DNA of 64,000 bases, from positions 1 to 64,000 of the forward strand of contig NZ_JGYU01000001.1 in NCBI RefSeq assembly GCF_000741135.1. The letters run 5' to 3'. This DNA comes from Bifidobacterium choerinum. GTDB lineage: Bacteria > Actinomycetota > Actinomycetes > Actinomycetales > Bifidobacteriaceae. The notes below the pieces were generated by a model. The model was given only the letters and a program-made list of their open reading frames with translations, was not told the DNA's origin and did no database searches. Position numbers and translations under genes: made by a program. Shown piece by piece: positions 47,642 to 56,905 of this stretch (position 1 is the first letter of the stretch; the number at the start of each line of letters is the position of its first letter).

Positions 47642-49084
47642 ATGAAGCTTACCGACATCACCCCCGCCATCGCGCTCACTCCGCTCGATGGCCGTTACCA
47701 TGCCCAGACCGCCGAACTCGTCGAATACCTCAGCGAGCCGGCCCTCAACCGCGAGCGCATGCGCGTCGAGGTCGAATGGATGATCATGCTCGCCAACGGC
47801 TACGCCGGCAACGGATGGAAGCCGATCGTCCCCGGCGTCGAGCCGCTGACCGAACAGGAGCAGGCGTTCCTGCGCGCGATTCCGGAGGAGTTCGGCGCCG
47901 AAGGCATCAAACAGCATGCGGCGCACGAGGCCGTCACGCACCATGACGTCAAGGCCGTCGAATACTACATCGACGACCAGCTCGACAAGGCCGCCGACGT
48001 GCTCGGCCACCCGACGCAGCTGACCGGACTCAAGACGCTCGTGCATTTCGCCTGCACCTCCGAGGACATCAACAACCTGTCGACGGCCCGCTGCGTCAAG
48101 AACGCCGTCGAACGTGTCTGGCTGCCGGGCATCGACGCGATCGTCGACCTGCTCGCCGAGCAGGCGGAGCGCTTCAGGGACCTGCCGCTGCTGTCGCTGA
48201 CTCACGGCCAGCCGGCGACGCCGACGACGCTCGGCAAGGAGCTCGCCGTCTACGTCTACCGCCTCAACCGCCAGGTCGGCCATGTGCGCGCGCAACAGTA
48301 CCTCGGCAAGATCAACGGCGCGACCGGCACCTTCGGCGCGCATCTGGCCGCCGTCCCGGACGCCGACTGGATCGACATCTCGCGCACCTTCGTCGAGGAC
48401 CGCATGGGCCTGACGTGGAACCCGCTGACGACGCAGATCGAATCGCACGACTGGCAGGCGGAGCTCTACGGCACGATGAGCCATGCGAACCGCATCATGC
48501 ACAACCTGTGCGTCGACGTGTGGATGTACATCTCGCGCGGCGTGTTCGCGCAGGTGCCGGTCAAGGGCGCGACCGGATCGTCGACGATGCCGCACAAGAT
48601 CAACCCGATCCGCTTCGAGAACGCCGAGGCGAACTTCGAGATCTCGTGCTCGCTGCTCGATACGCTCGCCGCGACGCTCGTCGAATCCCGCTGGCAGCGC
48701 GACCTGACCGATTCGACGACGCAGCGCAACATCGGCTCGGCGATCGGCTATTCGGTGCTCGCACTGAACAACCTGCTCGGCGGACTCAAGTCGATCCATC
48801 CGAACGAGGCCGTCATCGCGCGCGAACTCGACGAGAACTGGGAGGTGCTCGGCGAGCCGATCCAGACGGCGATGCGCGCCTGCGAGCTCGCGGGACTGCC
48901 CGGCATGGAGAAGCCCTACGAGAAGGTCAAGGAGCTGATGCGCGGGCACGAGATCGGCCAGCGCGACGTCGAGGCCTTCATCGACTCGCTCGCCTTCGAC
49001 GAGGCGACCGCCGCGCGCCTCAAGGCGCTGACGCCGGCGACCTACGTCGGCGACGCCGCGAAGCTCGTCGCCTACGACCGCTGA
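47642..49084 (+). CDS. purB: Adenylosuccinate lyase
   Basis: A 480-residue purine biosynthesis enzyme cleaving SAICAR and adenylosuccinate with release of fumarate. It belongs to the fumarase/aspartase superfamily. The signature KGATGSSTMPHKINPIRFENAEANFE with the flexible catalytic loop is near residue 315; LTHGQPATPTTLGKE and FACTSEDINNLSTA are further active-site regions. Sequence and length match the E. coli-type PurB subgroup. The start is ATG47642 with a TAGAGT box 7 nt upstream; a start 9 nt earlier would lose it. Single-gene transcription unit. Confidence 0.96.
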   Translation: MKLTDITPAIALTPLDGRYHAQTAELVEYLSEPALNRERMRVEVEWMIMLANGYAGNGWKPIVPGVEPLTEQEQAFLRAIPEEFGAEGIKQHAAHEAVTHHDVKAVEYYIDDQLDKAADVLGHPTQLTGLKTLVHFACTSEDINNLSTARCVKNAVERVWLPGIDAIVDLLAEQAERFRDLPLLSLTHGQPATPTTLGKELAVYVYRLNRQVGHVRAQQYLGKINGATGTFGAHLAAVPDADWIDISRTFVEDRMGLTWNPLTTQIESHDWQAELYGTMSHANRIMHNLCVDVWMYISRGVFAQVPVKGATGSSTMPHKINPIRFENAEANFEISCSLLDTLAATLVESRWQRDLTDSTTQRNIGSAIGYSVLALNNLLGGLKSIHPNEAVIARELDENWEVLGEPIQTAMRACELAGLPGMEKPYEKVKELMRGHEIGQRDVEAFIDSLAFDEATAARLKALTPATYVGDAAKLVAYDR

Positions 49085-49209
49085 CGCGCGCAACCTTCGA
49101 CCGGCCGTCGTCCGTCCGCCGCGAGATCCCCCGCATGGATCCGCCGGCGTACGGGCGGCGGCCTTCGCATATCGTGGCCGGCGCCGGACATGTGTCCGTC
49201 CGAGCCGGC

Positions 49210-49257
49210 GCCGTGTCCACGGCGGTGTCCATGCCGGTGTCCGAGCCGGTGTCCGCC
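49210..49257. repeat. Four imperfect 12-bp tandem units
   Basis: Units of the form (C/G)C(C/G)GTGTCC plus three variable bases recur four times in the 279-bp gap after purB. No array-like spacing or longer repeats; origin probably by slippage. Confidence 0.5.
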
Positions 49258-49363
49258 GCCGGCGTTTTGGCAGCCGCTCCCCTAGAATGGTAGCGTTCTA
49301 AGACGGCAGGACGCGGCGGAGACGACGCCCGCCGGCGCCGTCATCCATGGGAAAAGGACGCCG

Positions 49364-51835
49364 ATGCAAGCATCTGAACAGGAAACGCCGACGACCCGGC
49401 CGCACGGCGGCGACGTGCCGGGAACCTCCGACGTCGTCATCGCGGACAACGAGCCGCAACGCGCGCACGTCTTCTCCGACCTGATCCATGCGGCCGCCGC
49501 GCTCATCGCCGGCGTGCTCGTCATCGTGTTCGCCGTCTATCTGCGCGGCATCACGGCCGGCGTCGAAAGCGACGCGCACACGGCCGCGCGCGCCCTCGAA
49601 TGGCTGCTCGACGTGCCCGCATCGTTCCTGCAGCAGCTCATCGTCGTGTACGCCGTCGTCAGCGTGCTCATCCAGCTCGTCGTCAGCCGCGAATGGCTGC
49701 GCTCGGCGTGCTCGGTCGGCGCGCTGATGCTCGGCTTCGGCGCCGTCTGGGGCGTCTCCTACCTATTGTCCTCGCAGGGTTCGGCGATCCTCGTCAACTC
49801 GCTGCTGTCGACCGGCACGCACGCCGGCACGTCGCTGCTGCCCGACTTCTACGCGGCGATCGGCGCCTTCCTGACGGTGGCGGGACCGCGACGCATGCAT
49901 TCGACCGTCAAATGGGGCTGGAACGTGCTGTTCGTCGGCGCGCTGCTGCTCGTCATCAGCTCGTGGAACTCCGTCCCCGGCGTCATCGTCTCGATCCTCA
50001 TCGGCCGCATCGTCGGCCTCGTCATCCGCTTCGCGATCGGCACGCCGAACTCGGGCGCCTGGGGCGTCCACGTCGTCACGGCGCTGCGGCAGATCGGCCT
50101 CGACCCGGTCGAGCTGCGGCTGCGCGACGCCGACGACGCCCATGACGGCATCCTGCACGCATCGCTCGAGGACGACCTCGTCGAGAACTCGCGCATCTAC
50201 TCGTGCCGCACGAAGGACGGCGCACGCTACGTCGTCTCCGTCCTCGACAACCAGCTGCACGTGACCGGCTACCTCAACCAGCTGTGGCAGCTCATCCGCC
50301 TAAGCGGCGTCGCCGTGCGCCACGACCGTTCCGCCGTCAGCGCGACGCACCACCATTTCGCGATGCTGCTCGGACTGCGCAACCTCGGCCTCGCCTCGAT
50401 GCGCCCCTACGGCGTCGTCGATTCGGGCGAATCGTCGATCCTCGTGCTCGACCGCGACTCGGCGCTGCGCCCCGCCGACCTCGCCCACCTCGACGACGAC
50501 GCCGTCGCCGGATACATGACCTATCTGCGGCGCGCGCACCGGCGCGGCTACACGCACCGGCGTATCACGACCGACGTCCTCGCCCGCACCGGCCACGGCG
50601 CGCCGGTCATCGCCGGCTGGCAGAACGGCGACGACGCAAGCTCGCCGGCCAACGTCTCGCTCGACAAGGTGCAGCTGCTCGCGCTGTGCTCGGCGCTCGT
50701 CGGCATCGAACGCACATTGCGCGTCGCGCGACGCGTCTGGGGCGACGAGACGCTCGTCAACCTGATTCCCTTCGTGCAGAAGGCCGCCGTGCCCGCCTCG
50801 ACGCGCACGCTCGAAGGCTGGAGCAAGACGCTGCTCGAGGACCTGCGCAAGGCCATGGGCGCGCTCGCGCCGGAGGAGGTCTCCGAATCACTCGAACAGG
50901 TGACGCTCTCGCGCTTCAGCGCGCGCTCGTTCTTCGCGCTCGCGCTGCTCGTCGTCGCCGTCGTCGTCATCATCACGCAGATGAACCCGAGCGAGATGAT
51001 CAAGGCGGCGCGCGACGCGAACATCTGGATGGCGCTCGTCGTGCTGCTGTTCAGCTTCCTCGCCTGGGTCGGCTCGGCCGTCTCGCTGGGCGGCTTCATC
51101 GACCGCGACAAGCGCCGTCCGCTCGGCATCCTGTTCTCGCAGATGGCCGCCGGCTTCACCGCCGTCTCGATGCCCGCCGGCATCGGCCCGGCCTTCGTCA
51201 ACCTGCAGTTCCTGCGCAAGAGCGGCTACCGCAACACCGTCGCCACGGCGATCATGAGCGCCGTCTGGGCCGTGCAGGCCGCCGTCACCGTGCTGCTGCT
51301 CATCGTCATCGGCATCTTCACCGGCCGCAACTCGCTGTCGAGCATGGTGCCGACGAACACGTTGATCATCGTCATCGCCGCCGTCGCGCTCATCGTCTCG
51401 GTCGCGATGGCGATCCCGCCGGTGCGCAAGAAGGTGACCGACAAATACCTGCCGCTCGTCAAGTCGTATGCGCGCAGCCTGCTCGAGACGCTGACGCAGC
51501 CGGCGAAGCTCGTCGTCAGCGCGGCCGGCGGCCTGCTGCTCAACATCGCCACCGGCTTCGGCTTCTGGGCGGCGCTCGAGGCCTTCGGCTACTCGACGAA
51601 CCCCTTCGAGACGACCTTCATCTTCCTGCTGGCGAACACGCTCGGCTCGGCCGTGCCGACGCCGGGCGGCCTCGGCGCCGTCGAGGCCGCGCTGTCGGTC
51701 GCGTTCACGGCCGTCGGCGTGCCGTCGACGATCGCAATCTCGGCGACGCTCGTCTACCGCCTCGGCTTCTACTGGCTGCGCATCCCGGTCGGCGCGCTCG
51801 CGATGAAATGGCTCGATAGGCACAATCTGATCTGA
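49364..51835 (+). CDS. Flippase-like (LPG synthase TM-domain) membrane protein with kinase-like middle domain
   Basis: An 823-residue multi-spanning protein. Residues 45-230 hold about six helices. The C-terminal 300 residues (from FFALALLVVAVVVIITQM) are the lysylphosphatidylglycerol-synthase TM/UPF0104 domain, with its typical ANTLGSAVPTPGGLGAVEAAL and SMPAGIGPAFVNLQFL loops. Between them (about 260-480) is a soluble region resembling a degenerate RIO/aminoglycoside-kinase fold: YVVSVLDNQLH like the lysine strand, and AHRRGYTHRRITTDVLARTGHGAPVIAGWQNGD like a catalytic loop lacking the usual Asp. No LPG synthase catalytic domain is present, so lysine transfer is unlikely. An AAAAGGA site supports the start. 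Confidence 0.85.
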   Translation: MQASEQETPTTRPHGGDVPGTSDVVIADNEPQRAHVFSDLIHAAAALIAGVLVIVFAVYLRGITAGVESDAHTAARALEWLLDVPASFLQQLIVVYAVVSVLIQLVVSREWLRSACSVGALMLGFGAVWGVSYLLSSQGSAILVNSLLSTGTHAGTSLLPDFYAAIGAFLTVAGPRRMHSTVKWGWNVLFVGALLLVISSWNSVPGVIVSILIGRIVGLVIRFAIGTPNSGAWGVHVVTALRQIGLDPVELRLRDADDAHDGILHASLEDDLVENSRIYSCRTKDGARYVVSVLDNQLHVTGYLNQLWQLIRLSGVAVRHDRSAVSATHHHFAMLLGLRNLGLASMRPYGVVDSGESSILVLDRDSALRPADLAHLDDDAVAGYMTYLRRAHRRGYTHRRITTDVLARTGHGAPVIAGWQNGDDASSPANVSLDKVQLLALCSALVGIERTLRVARRVWGDETLVNLIPFVQKAAVPASTRTLEGWSKTLLEDLRKAMGALAPEEVSESLEQVTLSRFSARSFFALALLVVAVVVIITQMNPSEMIKAARDANIWMALVVLLFSFLAWVGSAVSLGGFIDRDKRRPLGILFSQMAAGFTAVSMPAGIGPAFVNLQFLRKSGYRNTVATAIMSAVWAVQAAVTVLLLIVIGIFTGRNSLSSMVPTNTLIIVIAAVALIVSVAMAIPPVRKKVTDKYLPLVKSYARSLLETLTQPAKLVVSAAGGLLLNIATGFGFWAALEAFGYSTNPFETTFIFLLANTLGSAVPTPGGLGAVEAALSVAFTAVGVPSTIAISATLVYRLGFYWLRIPVGALAMKWLDRHNLI

Positions 51836-51996
51836 TTTCGCCCCCGAAGGCGGCCCGAAGGGCGCCGAACGCGAAAAAAGTTCCCAAAACCCTTACGAAA
51901 CGCCGCTTTCACCATATTTATGCGCTAAGATTCATTACTGAACATGTGGTTGAGACGTGCAATGGGCTCAACCCCTGAACCAAGAAGGATGCTCAC

Positions 51997-52278
51997 ATGG
52001 CATACAACAAGTCTGATCTCGTCACCAAGATCGCTCAGAAGTCCCACCTGACCAAGGCTCAGGCTGAGGCCGCCGTCAACGCATTCCAGGATGTGTTCGT
52101 CGAGGCCATGAAGTCCGGCGAAGGCCTGAAGCTGACCGGTCTGTTCTCCGCCGAGCGCGTCAAGCGCGCCGCCCGCACCGGCCGCAACCCGCGCACCGGC
52201 GAGACCATCGAGATCCCGGCGACCTACGGCGTGCGCATCTCGGCCGGCTCCCTGCTGAAGAAGGCCGTCACCGAATGA
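51997..52278 (+). CDS. hup: HU-family nucleoid protein
   Basis: A 93-residue histone-like DNA-bending protein. The whole family pattern is present: YNKSDLVTKIAQKSHLTKAQAEAAVNAFQDVF helices, the GEGLKLTGLFSAERVKRAARTGRNPRTGETIEIPA beta-arm with GRNPRTG, and a KKAV tail. No lysine-rich C-terminal extension as found in mycobacterial Hlp. Codon use is strongly biased and regular, consistent with high expression. AGAAGGA ribosome binding site; a TAAGAT -10 candidate at 51926-51931. Followed by a 17-bp-stem terminator. Confidence 0.96.
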   Translation: MAYNKSDLVTKIAQKSHLTKAQAEAAVNAFQDVFVEAMKSGEGLKLTGLFSAERVKRAARTGRNPRTGETIEIPATYGVRISAGSLLKKAVTE

Positions 52279-52302
52279 TCGGCTGACCATGCCGCATCGA
52301 CC

Positions 52303-52340
52303 GATGAAGCCCCCGACCAACGCTGGTCGGGGGCTTCATC
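52303..52340. terminator. 17-bp perfect-stem hairpin between hup and pafA
   Basis: Arms 52303-52319 and 52324-52340 are perfectly complementary around loop ACGC. Convergent genes hup (plus) and pafA (minus) end on either side. Confidence 0.85.
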
Positions 52341-52369
52341 GTATTCGTCGCCCGGTCGCATCCGCGCGT

Positions 52370-53860
52370 TCATACGGCCATGTCGGCGCCGGTGCCACAC
52401 GCCCCGTCGATCAGGGCGAGCAGCCTCGCGTACCGCTCGTCGCCGACGGCGTCGAAGGGGTCGAGGATCATGACGTCGTCCTTCACCGGCGCCGTGAGCC
52501 GCAGCTGCGTCCAGTCGCAGGACCATGCCACCGGCGCCGCCTCGGCGTGCGCGACGAAGGCGCCGCGCAATACGGCGCGCGTGCCGGCCGGCGGCGTCGT
52601 CACGGCCCGTTCGATCCGCGCGTCGTCGCACAGCGCGCGCATCATGCCATGCCTCGTGAGCGAGGCGAACAGCGCGCCGCTGGCGATGTCGTGGTAGTCG
52701 AGGTCGAGCTGTGCGAGGCGCATCGGGTCGACGGCGCCTCGCGCGGCGAGCCGGGCCGCGAAACGGCGCTTGCACGCCCAGTCGGCGCGGTCGGCGAGCC
52801 CTGCCCCCTCGTCGTCGTAGGCGAGCGTCTCGATGCCGCGCTCCCATTCGCCGAGCACGTCGTCGAGCGTCATGAGCGGGTCGCCGTCGAGGGACGCGGC
52901 GACCTCGTCGCGGCGCATGCGCACGAAGCGCAGCACCGCGCCGAGCACGCGCCGCTGCAGCGCGAGCGGGGTCGTCGTCGTGCCGTCGGCCAGGCGCAGC
53001 GCCGCGCGCGGACCGTCGGCGTCGACGGCGAGGTTCGCCTCGACCGGGTCGGCGAGCGCGATCGATTCGAGCCCGGTCTCCTCGCCGTGCCGCGCGCCCC
53101 ATTCCATCAGGCACAGCACGAGATGCGTCGTCGCGAGCTTCATCGTCGTCGCCCACTGCGAACGGTTCGAGTCGCCGATGATGACGTGCAGGCGGCGGAA
53201 GGACTCAGGGTCGGCATGCGGTTCGTCGCGCGTGTTGATCATCGGCCGCGAGCGCGTCGTCGCCGACGAGACGGTCTCGTCGACGAAGGCCGCGCGCTGC
53301 GTGACGTGCCAGCGGACGCCGTCGAAGCGGCCTGCGCCGGTGAGGATCTGGCGGGTGATCAGGAACGGCAGCAGCTGCGTCTCGATCTGGCCGAGCGCGA
53401 CGCCGCGGCGCACGAGGTAGTTCTCGTGGCAGCCGAAGGAGTGGCCGGCGCTGTCCGCGTTGTTCTTGAACAGATGGATCGTCGCGCCCTGCCCGAGCGT
53501 CGCGCGCAGGCGGCGCTGCGCGTCGAGCGCCAGATCGCGCATGATGTGTTCGCCGGCGGCGTCGGCGAGCGTCGCGTCGCCGGGCGTGCGCGCCTCGGCG
53601 GTTGCGTATTCGGGGTGCGCGCCGACGTCGAGGTAGAGCCGCGAGCCGTTGGTCAGGTAGGTGTTCGTCGCGCGCACGCGTTGCATGATCGGCTGGAACA
53701 TCATCATCGCGACCTGTCCGGCGTCGCAGGGCCGCGACGCGCCGGTGACGCTCAGTCCATATTCGGTCTCGATGCCGAAGATGCGCGCGAAGTCGTCGAG
53801 ATGCGCCGACGGGCGCGCGCCGACGCGGCCGCGGTTGCCGCTGTCGTGCAGCTGCGGCAT
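52370..53860 (-). CDS. pafA: Pup-protein ligase PafA
   Basis: A 496-residue ATP-dependent ligase that joins the C-terminal Glu of Pup to target lysines. It shares the glutamine-synthetase-like fold with Dop. Key features: IFGIETEYGLSV near residue 28 (metal/ATP site), the LDVGAHPEYATAEARTPGD loop, HLFKNNADSAGHSFGCHENYLV and INTRDEPHAD...RRLHVIIGDSNRSQW. DSAG-HSFGCHENY, rather than the DGKG form seen in Dop, identifies it as PafA. The start overlaps the pup stop codon (TGATG), so both are translated together. A GTG one codon upstream is an alternative start. Confidence 0.93.
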   Translation of the reverse strand: MPQLHDSGNRGRVGARPSAHLDDFARIFGIETEYGLSVTGASRPCDAGQVAMMMFQPIMQRVRATNTYLTNGSRLYLDVGAHPEYATAEARTPGDATLADAAGEHIMRDLALDAQRRLRATLGQGATIHLFKNNADSAGHSFGCHENYLVRRGVALGQIETQLLPFLITRQILTGAGRFDGVRWHVTQRAAFVDETVSSATTRSRPMINTRDEPHADPESFRRLHVIIGDSNRSQWATTMKLATTHLVLCLMEWGARHGEETGLESIALADPVEANLAVDADGPRAALRLADGTTTTPLALQRRVLGAVLRFVRMRRDEVAASLDGDPLMTLDDVLGEWERGIETLAYDDEGAGLADRADWACKRRFAARLAARGAVDPMRLAQLDLDYHDIASGALFASLTRHGMMRALCDDARIERAVTTPPAGTRAVLRGAFVAHAEAAPVAWSCDWTQLRLTAPVKDDVMILDPFDAVGDERYARLLALIDGACGTGADMAV

Positions 53861-54063
53861 CACTGGCCGCCCTTCTGCACGAATCCGCTGACGTATTCCT
53901 CGGCGTTCGTCTCGAGCACCATGCCGATGTCGTCGAGGATCGCGTCGAGGTCGTCAATCGCGGCGTCAGCGGCCGTCCTATGTGTGGTCTGCGCGCCAAT
54001 CGCGGCGTCGTCCTCGTGCTGCTCGTCGTGCGCCATCGACTGGCTGTGCTGTTCCTGTGGCAT
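53860..54063 (-). CDS. pup: Prokaryotic ubiquitin-like protein Pup
   Basis: A 67-residue, acidic, intrinsically disordered modifier. The conserved C-terminal half (DDLDAILDDIGMVLETNAEEYVSGFVQKGGQ region) ends in Gly-Gly-Gln, so Dop must deamidate the last Gln to Glu before ligation. The N-terminal half is His/Gln-rich. GAGGGAGG lies 7 nt upstream of ATG54063; a possible -10 TAGTGT is at 54105-54110. Located between the phosphatase-like gene and pafA, with which it overlaps. Confidence 0.95.
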   Translation of the reverse strand: MPQEQHSQSMAHDEQHEDDAAIGAQTTHRTAADAAIDDLDAILDDIGMVLETNAEEYVSGFVQKGGQ

Positions 54064-54164
54064 CGTCGTTCCTCCCTCGTCCGGGTTTTCGTGATCCGGT
54101 TGCCACACTACTGCATCGGCTGCATCGGCCGCTCCGATCGCATCGTCATCGGCGTCGAGGCCGT

Positions 54165-55088
54165 CTAGCGCGCCGGCTGCGACGAGTCTGCGGCCGCACC
54201 GCCGGGCGCGTCGCCGAATGTCCCGTCGGATTCATCGCCGGTGTCCCAGGATTCGACGAGGTAGGGCTTGAGGTCGTCGAGGATGAGGCCGTTCGTGGCG
54301 ACGAGGTTGTTCTCGCTGCGCCAGTGGATCAGGTCGCCGCGCCAGTTGCTCAGCTGGCCCTGCGCCTCCCACAGCACGACGGCGCCGGCGGAGAGCGCCG
54401 GCACGTCCCATTTGTGCAGATGCGGCTCGAAGTAGGCGTCGTAGGTGCCGTCGGCGACCTTGCACAGGTCGAGCGACGACGGCCCGATGCGCTTCATGTC
54501 GGCCGGGCGGCCGGCGATGTCGCCGACGACCTTGAGCGCGTGGCGCGCCTCGTCGGACTTGAACGACATGCCGAAGCCGATGACCGAGCCGTCGAGGCTC
54601 CTCGTCGTCGACGGCATGATCTTCTCGCGCTTCTCGCCGAGCGGCGTCGCGCGCATGCGGATCGCGCCGCTGCGGCGCGCGGCGATGTAGGTCAACTGCA
54701 GCGCCGGCGCGTGCACGACGCCGAGGATCGGCTGCGCGGAGCCGAACTCGTTGAACTCGAACAGCGAGACGGTGACCGACCATTCGGCCATGTTGCGCGT
54801 GTAGTTGATGACGCCGTCGATGCCGCCGATGCACCAGTAGCGGTCCCCCGCATGCCATTCGTCGCTGCGTTCATCCCAGCGTCCGTTGAACGGGTCCACA
54901 TAGGTGAGCCTGTTGTAGATGAACTGGGTGAGGCGTCCGTCCAGTTCGAGTCCATGCGAATAGTCGCGCGCCGCCGTGCTCACCTCGGTCAGGCTGCGTG
55001 GCGTCACCTGGTTGCTGAGCGCATGCTCGCCGGCGTCCTGGGCGATGCGGGCGACCTGCATCGCCAGGTCGCGCAGTTCCATCGTCAT
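54165..55088 (-). CDS. Inositol-monophosphatase-like protein with altered metal site
   Basis: A 307-residue member of the inositol monophosphatase fold. Recognisable parts are the N-terminal helical EVSTAARDYSHGLELDGRLTQFI, the motif-A region YWCIGGIDGVINYTRN, the GFGMSFKSDEARHALKVVGD segment and motif B HKWDVPALSAGAVV. The catalytic DPxDGT motif is changed to GGIDGV: the first Asp and the Thr are gone. The GEE loop is replaced by DERSDE. Only the second Asp and the motif-B Asp remain, so normal Mg-dependent hydrolysis is doubtful. A 26-residue Gly/Ala-rich tail follows. It sits inside the pupylation locus, between dop and pup. Confidence 0.8.
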   Translation of the reverse strand: MTMELRDLAMQVARIAQDAGEHALSNQVTPRSLTEVSTAARDYSHGLELDGRLTQFIYNRLTYVDPFNGRWDERSDEWHAGDRYWCIGGIDGVINYTRNMAEWSVTVSLFEFNEFGSAQPILGVVHAPALQLTYIAARRSGAIRMRATPLGEKREKIMPSTTRSLDGSVIGFGMSFKSDEARHALKVVGDIAGRPADMKRIGPSSLDLCKVADGTYDAYFEPHLHKWDVPALSAGAVVLWEAQGQLSNWRGDLIHWRSENNLVATNGLILDDLKPYLVESWDTGDESDGTFGDAPGGAAADSSQPAR

Positions 55089-55273
55089 CGTGCCCGTCCT
55101 CGTTTCTCGTCGTTTCCCGTCGGTCGCTTCCTCGCGGCGCCGTCGTGGTCTCGTGTCCGCGGCGCGCGGCGGGCGACTTGGTCCCGTCTGTCCCTTCGAT
55201 GCACCGGCTCCGCGATACGGCCGAAGCGCGACGGCGCAACATCAGTACAACGTTTGCATAGGTGTCGATGCCA

Positions 55274-56905
55274 TCATACCGCATTCCGGGCGTCGCCGTC
55301 TCGCGGCCGCGGCGCCGGCGTGGCACCGAGCGCGCGCACGGCGCCCCATGCGTCGTCGGCGCCGGCGAGCACCTCGGCGCAGGCCTCCTGCGTGAAGGCG
55401 TGCGGGTCGCTCATGTCGAGCGTCCACTGCCGCCCGTCGGCGTCGTCGCGTGTCGTGACGTGCGTCCACGATACGGCGCGCAGCTGCTCGGGCCAGCGAC
55501 GCACAAGCGTTCCGCGCAGCCACGCGCGCGTGTCCGCGGGCGGCGTGTCCACGGCCTGCGCGATCTCGTCGTCGCTCGCCGTGCGCTCGGTGCGGCCGCG
55601 CAGCCGCGCATAGATCGACTCGGATTCGTCGAGGCTCGCCCAGCGCAGATCGATCGCCTGCAGCCGCGGGTCGGCCAACGCCCGTTCGAGCGGCTCGTCC
55701 GGGTGCAGCCGGCGGCGCATCCGTTCGACGAGCTGCCATTTGAGCAGCCATTCAAGACGCCCCGCCTCGGCCATAGACTGCAAACGTTCGCCATCGTCGG
55801 CGTGGCGGATGGCGGCCACGTCGAGCAGCGCCTGCTTCCACATCGCCATGACCGACCTCGTCTCGCGGTCGGGCCACACCGGCTCGCCGCGCGTGTCGGT
55901 GCCGTGGACGGCGGCGGCCGTCTCGTAGACGAGCGCGTTGAGCATGACCTGGATCTGCCATGCCGTCATCGTGCCGCCGTGCGCCAGCGCGAGCGGCTCG
56001 GCGAGCGTCAGGTCGTGCGAGACGCGGTGCATCGCGTCGACCGGGTCGGCCAGCCGCAGCTGTTCGAGCCGCGAGGCGACGTCGATGCCGGCCTCGTCGG
56101 CGTGTTCAAGCGTCCACAGCAGCATGCTCGTCGTGCCGAGCTTGAGCACGCGCGGCACGTCCATGCGGTTCGCGTCGCCGACGATGACGTGCAGCCGGCG
56201 CATGTCCGCCGGCGCGTGCGCCTCGTCGCGCGTGTTGACGATCGGCCGGTCGAAGGTCGTCTGCAGCGCGACGTTCATATGGAAGTAGTCGGCGCGCTGG
56301 CTCAGCTGGTAGCCAGCCCGCTCGCCGCGCTCGCCCAGGCCGATCCTGCCCGAGCCGACGTACTGCTGGCGGGTGACGAAATGCGCCGTCATCATCGCGG
56401 CCGTCGCGTCGAAGGGCACGTCGCGGCGCATCAGGTAGTTCTCGTGCGAGCCCCAGCTCGCGCCCTTGCCGTCCACGTTGTTGCGGTAGAGCCGCAACGT
56501 GCCGTCGTCGAGCCCTTCGGCGTTCGCGTGCTCGGCGGCGCGGCGCATCAGCACGTCGCCGGCCGTGTCGTAGGCGACGGCCGTGAACGGGTCGCAGGTC
56601 TCCGGCGACGAGTATTCCGGATGCGCATGGTCCACGTAGAGCCGGCCGCCGTTGTCGGCGAGCACGTTCGTGATCTGCCGCTGCGGCTCGTCGGTGAGCA
56701 TCTCCGGGCGTGCCGCGGCGCGTTCGAGCCGCCGGCCGCGCATGTCGTTGACCGGGTCCTCCTGCCGGTAGTCCCAGCGGATCCGGCGCGCGTCGCCGTC
56801 CGCTCCGGCGCCCGAGATGACGTCGAAGGACCACCGCACCGGATTGCCCCGATCCGCCATGACCGCGTACTCCGTCTCGGTGCCGACCACCCTCCTGACG
56901 CTCAT
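55274..56905 (-). CDS. dop: Deamidase/depupylase Dop
   Basis: A 543-residue PafA paralogue that deamidates Pup-Gln to Pup-Glu and removes Pup from substrates. RRVVGTETEYAVM at the N-terminus carries the catalytic and metal residues. The stretch RIRWDYRQEDPVNDMRG is the Dop-specific loop region. LYVDHAHPEYSSPETCDPFTAV, LYRNNVDGKGASWGSHENYL and VDTPPADTRAWLRG are all Dop-type. GGAAAGGACA upstream and a 4-bp overlap (ATGA) with mpa fix the start. The insertion VHGTDTRGEPVWPDRE and a longer C-terminus make it about 40 residues longer than usual. Confidence 0.92.
   Translation of the reverse strand: MSVRRVVGTETEYAVMADRGNPVRWSFDVISGAGADGDARRIRWDYRQEDPVNDMRGRRLERAAARPEMLTDEPQRQITNVLADNGGRLYVDHAHPEYSSPETCDPFTAVAYDTAGDVLMRRAAEHANAEGLDDGTLRLYRNNVDGKGASWGSHENYLMRRDVPFDATAAMMTAHFVTRQQYVGSGRIGLGERGERAGYQLSQRADYFHMNVALQTTFDRPIVNTRDEAHAPADMRRLHVIVGDANRMDVPRVLKLGTTSMLLWTLEHADEAGIDVASRLEQLRLADPVDAMHRVSHDLTLAEPLALAHGGTMTAWQIQVMLNALVYETAAAVHGTDTRGEPVWPDRETRSVMAMWKQALLDVAAIRHADDGERLQSMAEAGRLEWLLKWQLVERMRRRLHPDEPLERALADPRLQAIDLRWASLDESESIYARLRGRTERTASDDEIAQAVDTPPADTRAWLRGTLVRRWPEQLRAVSWTHVTTRDDADGRQWTLDMSDPHAFTQEACAEVLAGADDAWGAVRALGATPAPRPRDGDARNAV

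Noticed and set aside
45890..49093. 1067-codon minus-strand open frame opposite the hydrolase and purB
   Set aside because: It spans two well-supported plus-strand genes and their gap, has an Arg/Asp/Val-rich shadow composition and no start signal.
49210..49257. CRISPR-like short repeat array
   Set aside because: Units are only 12 bp, directly adjacent without spacers and imperfect; no cas genes are in the window.
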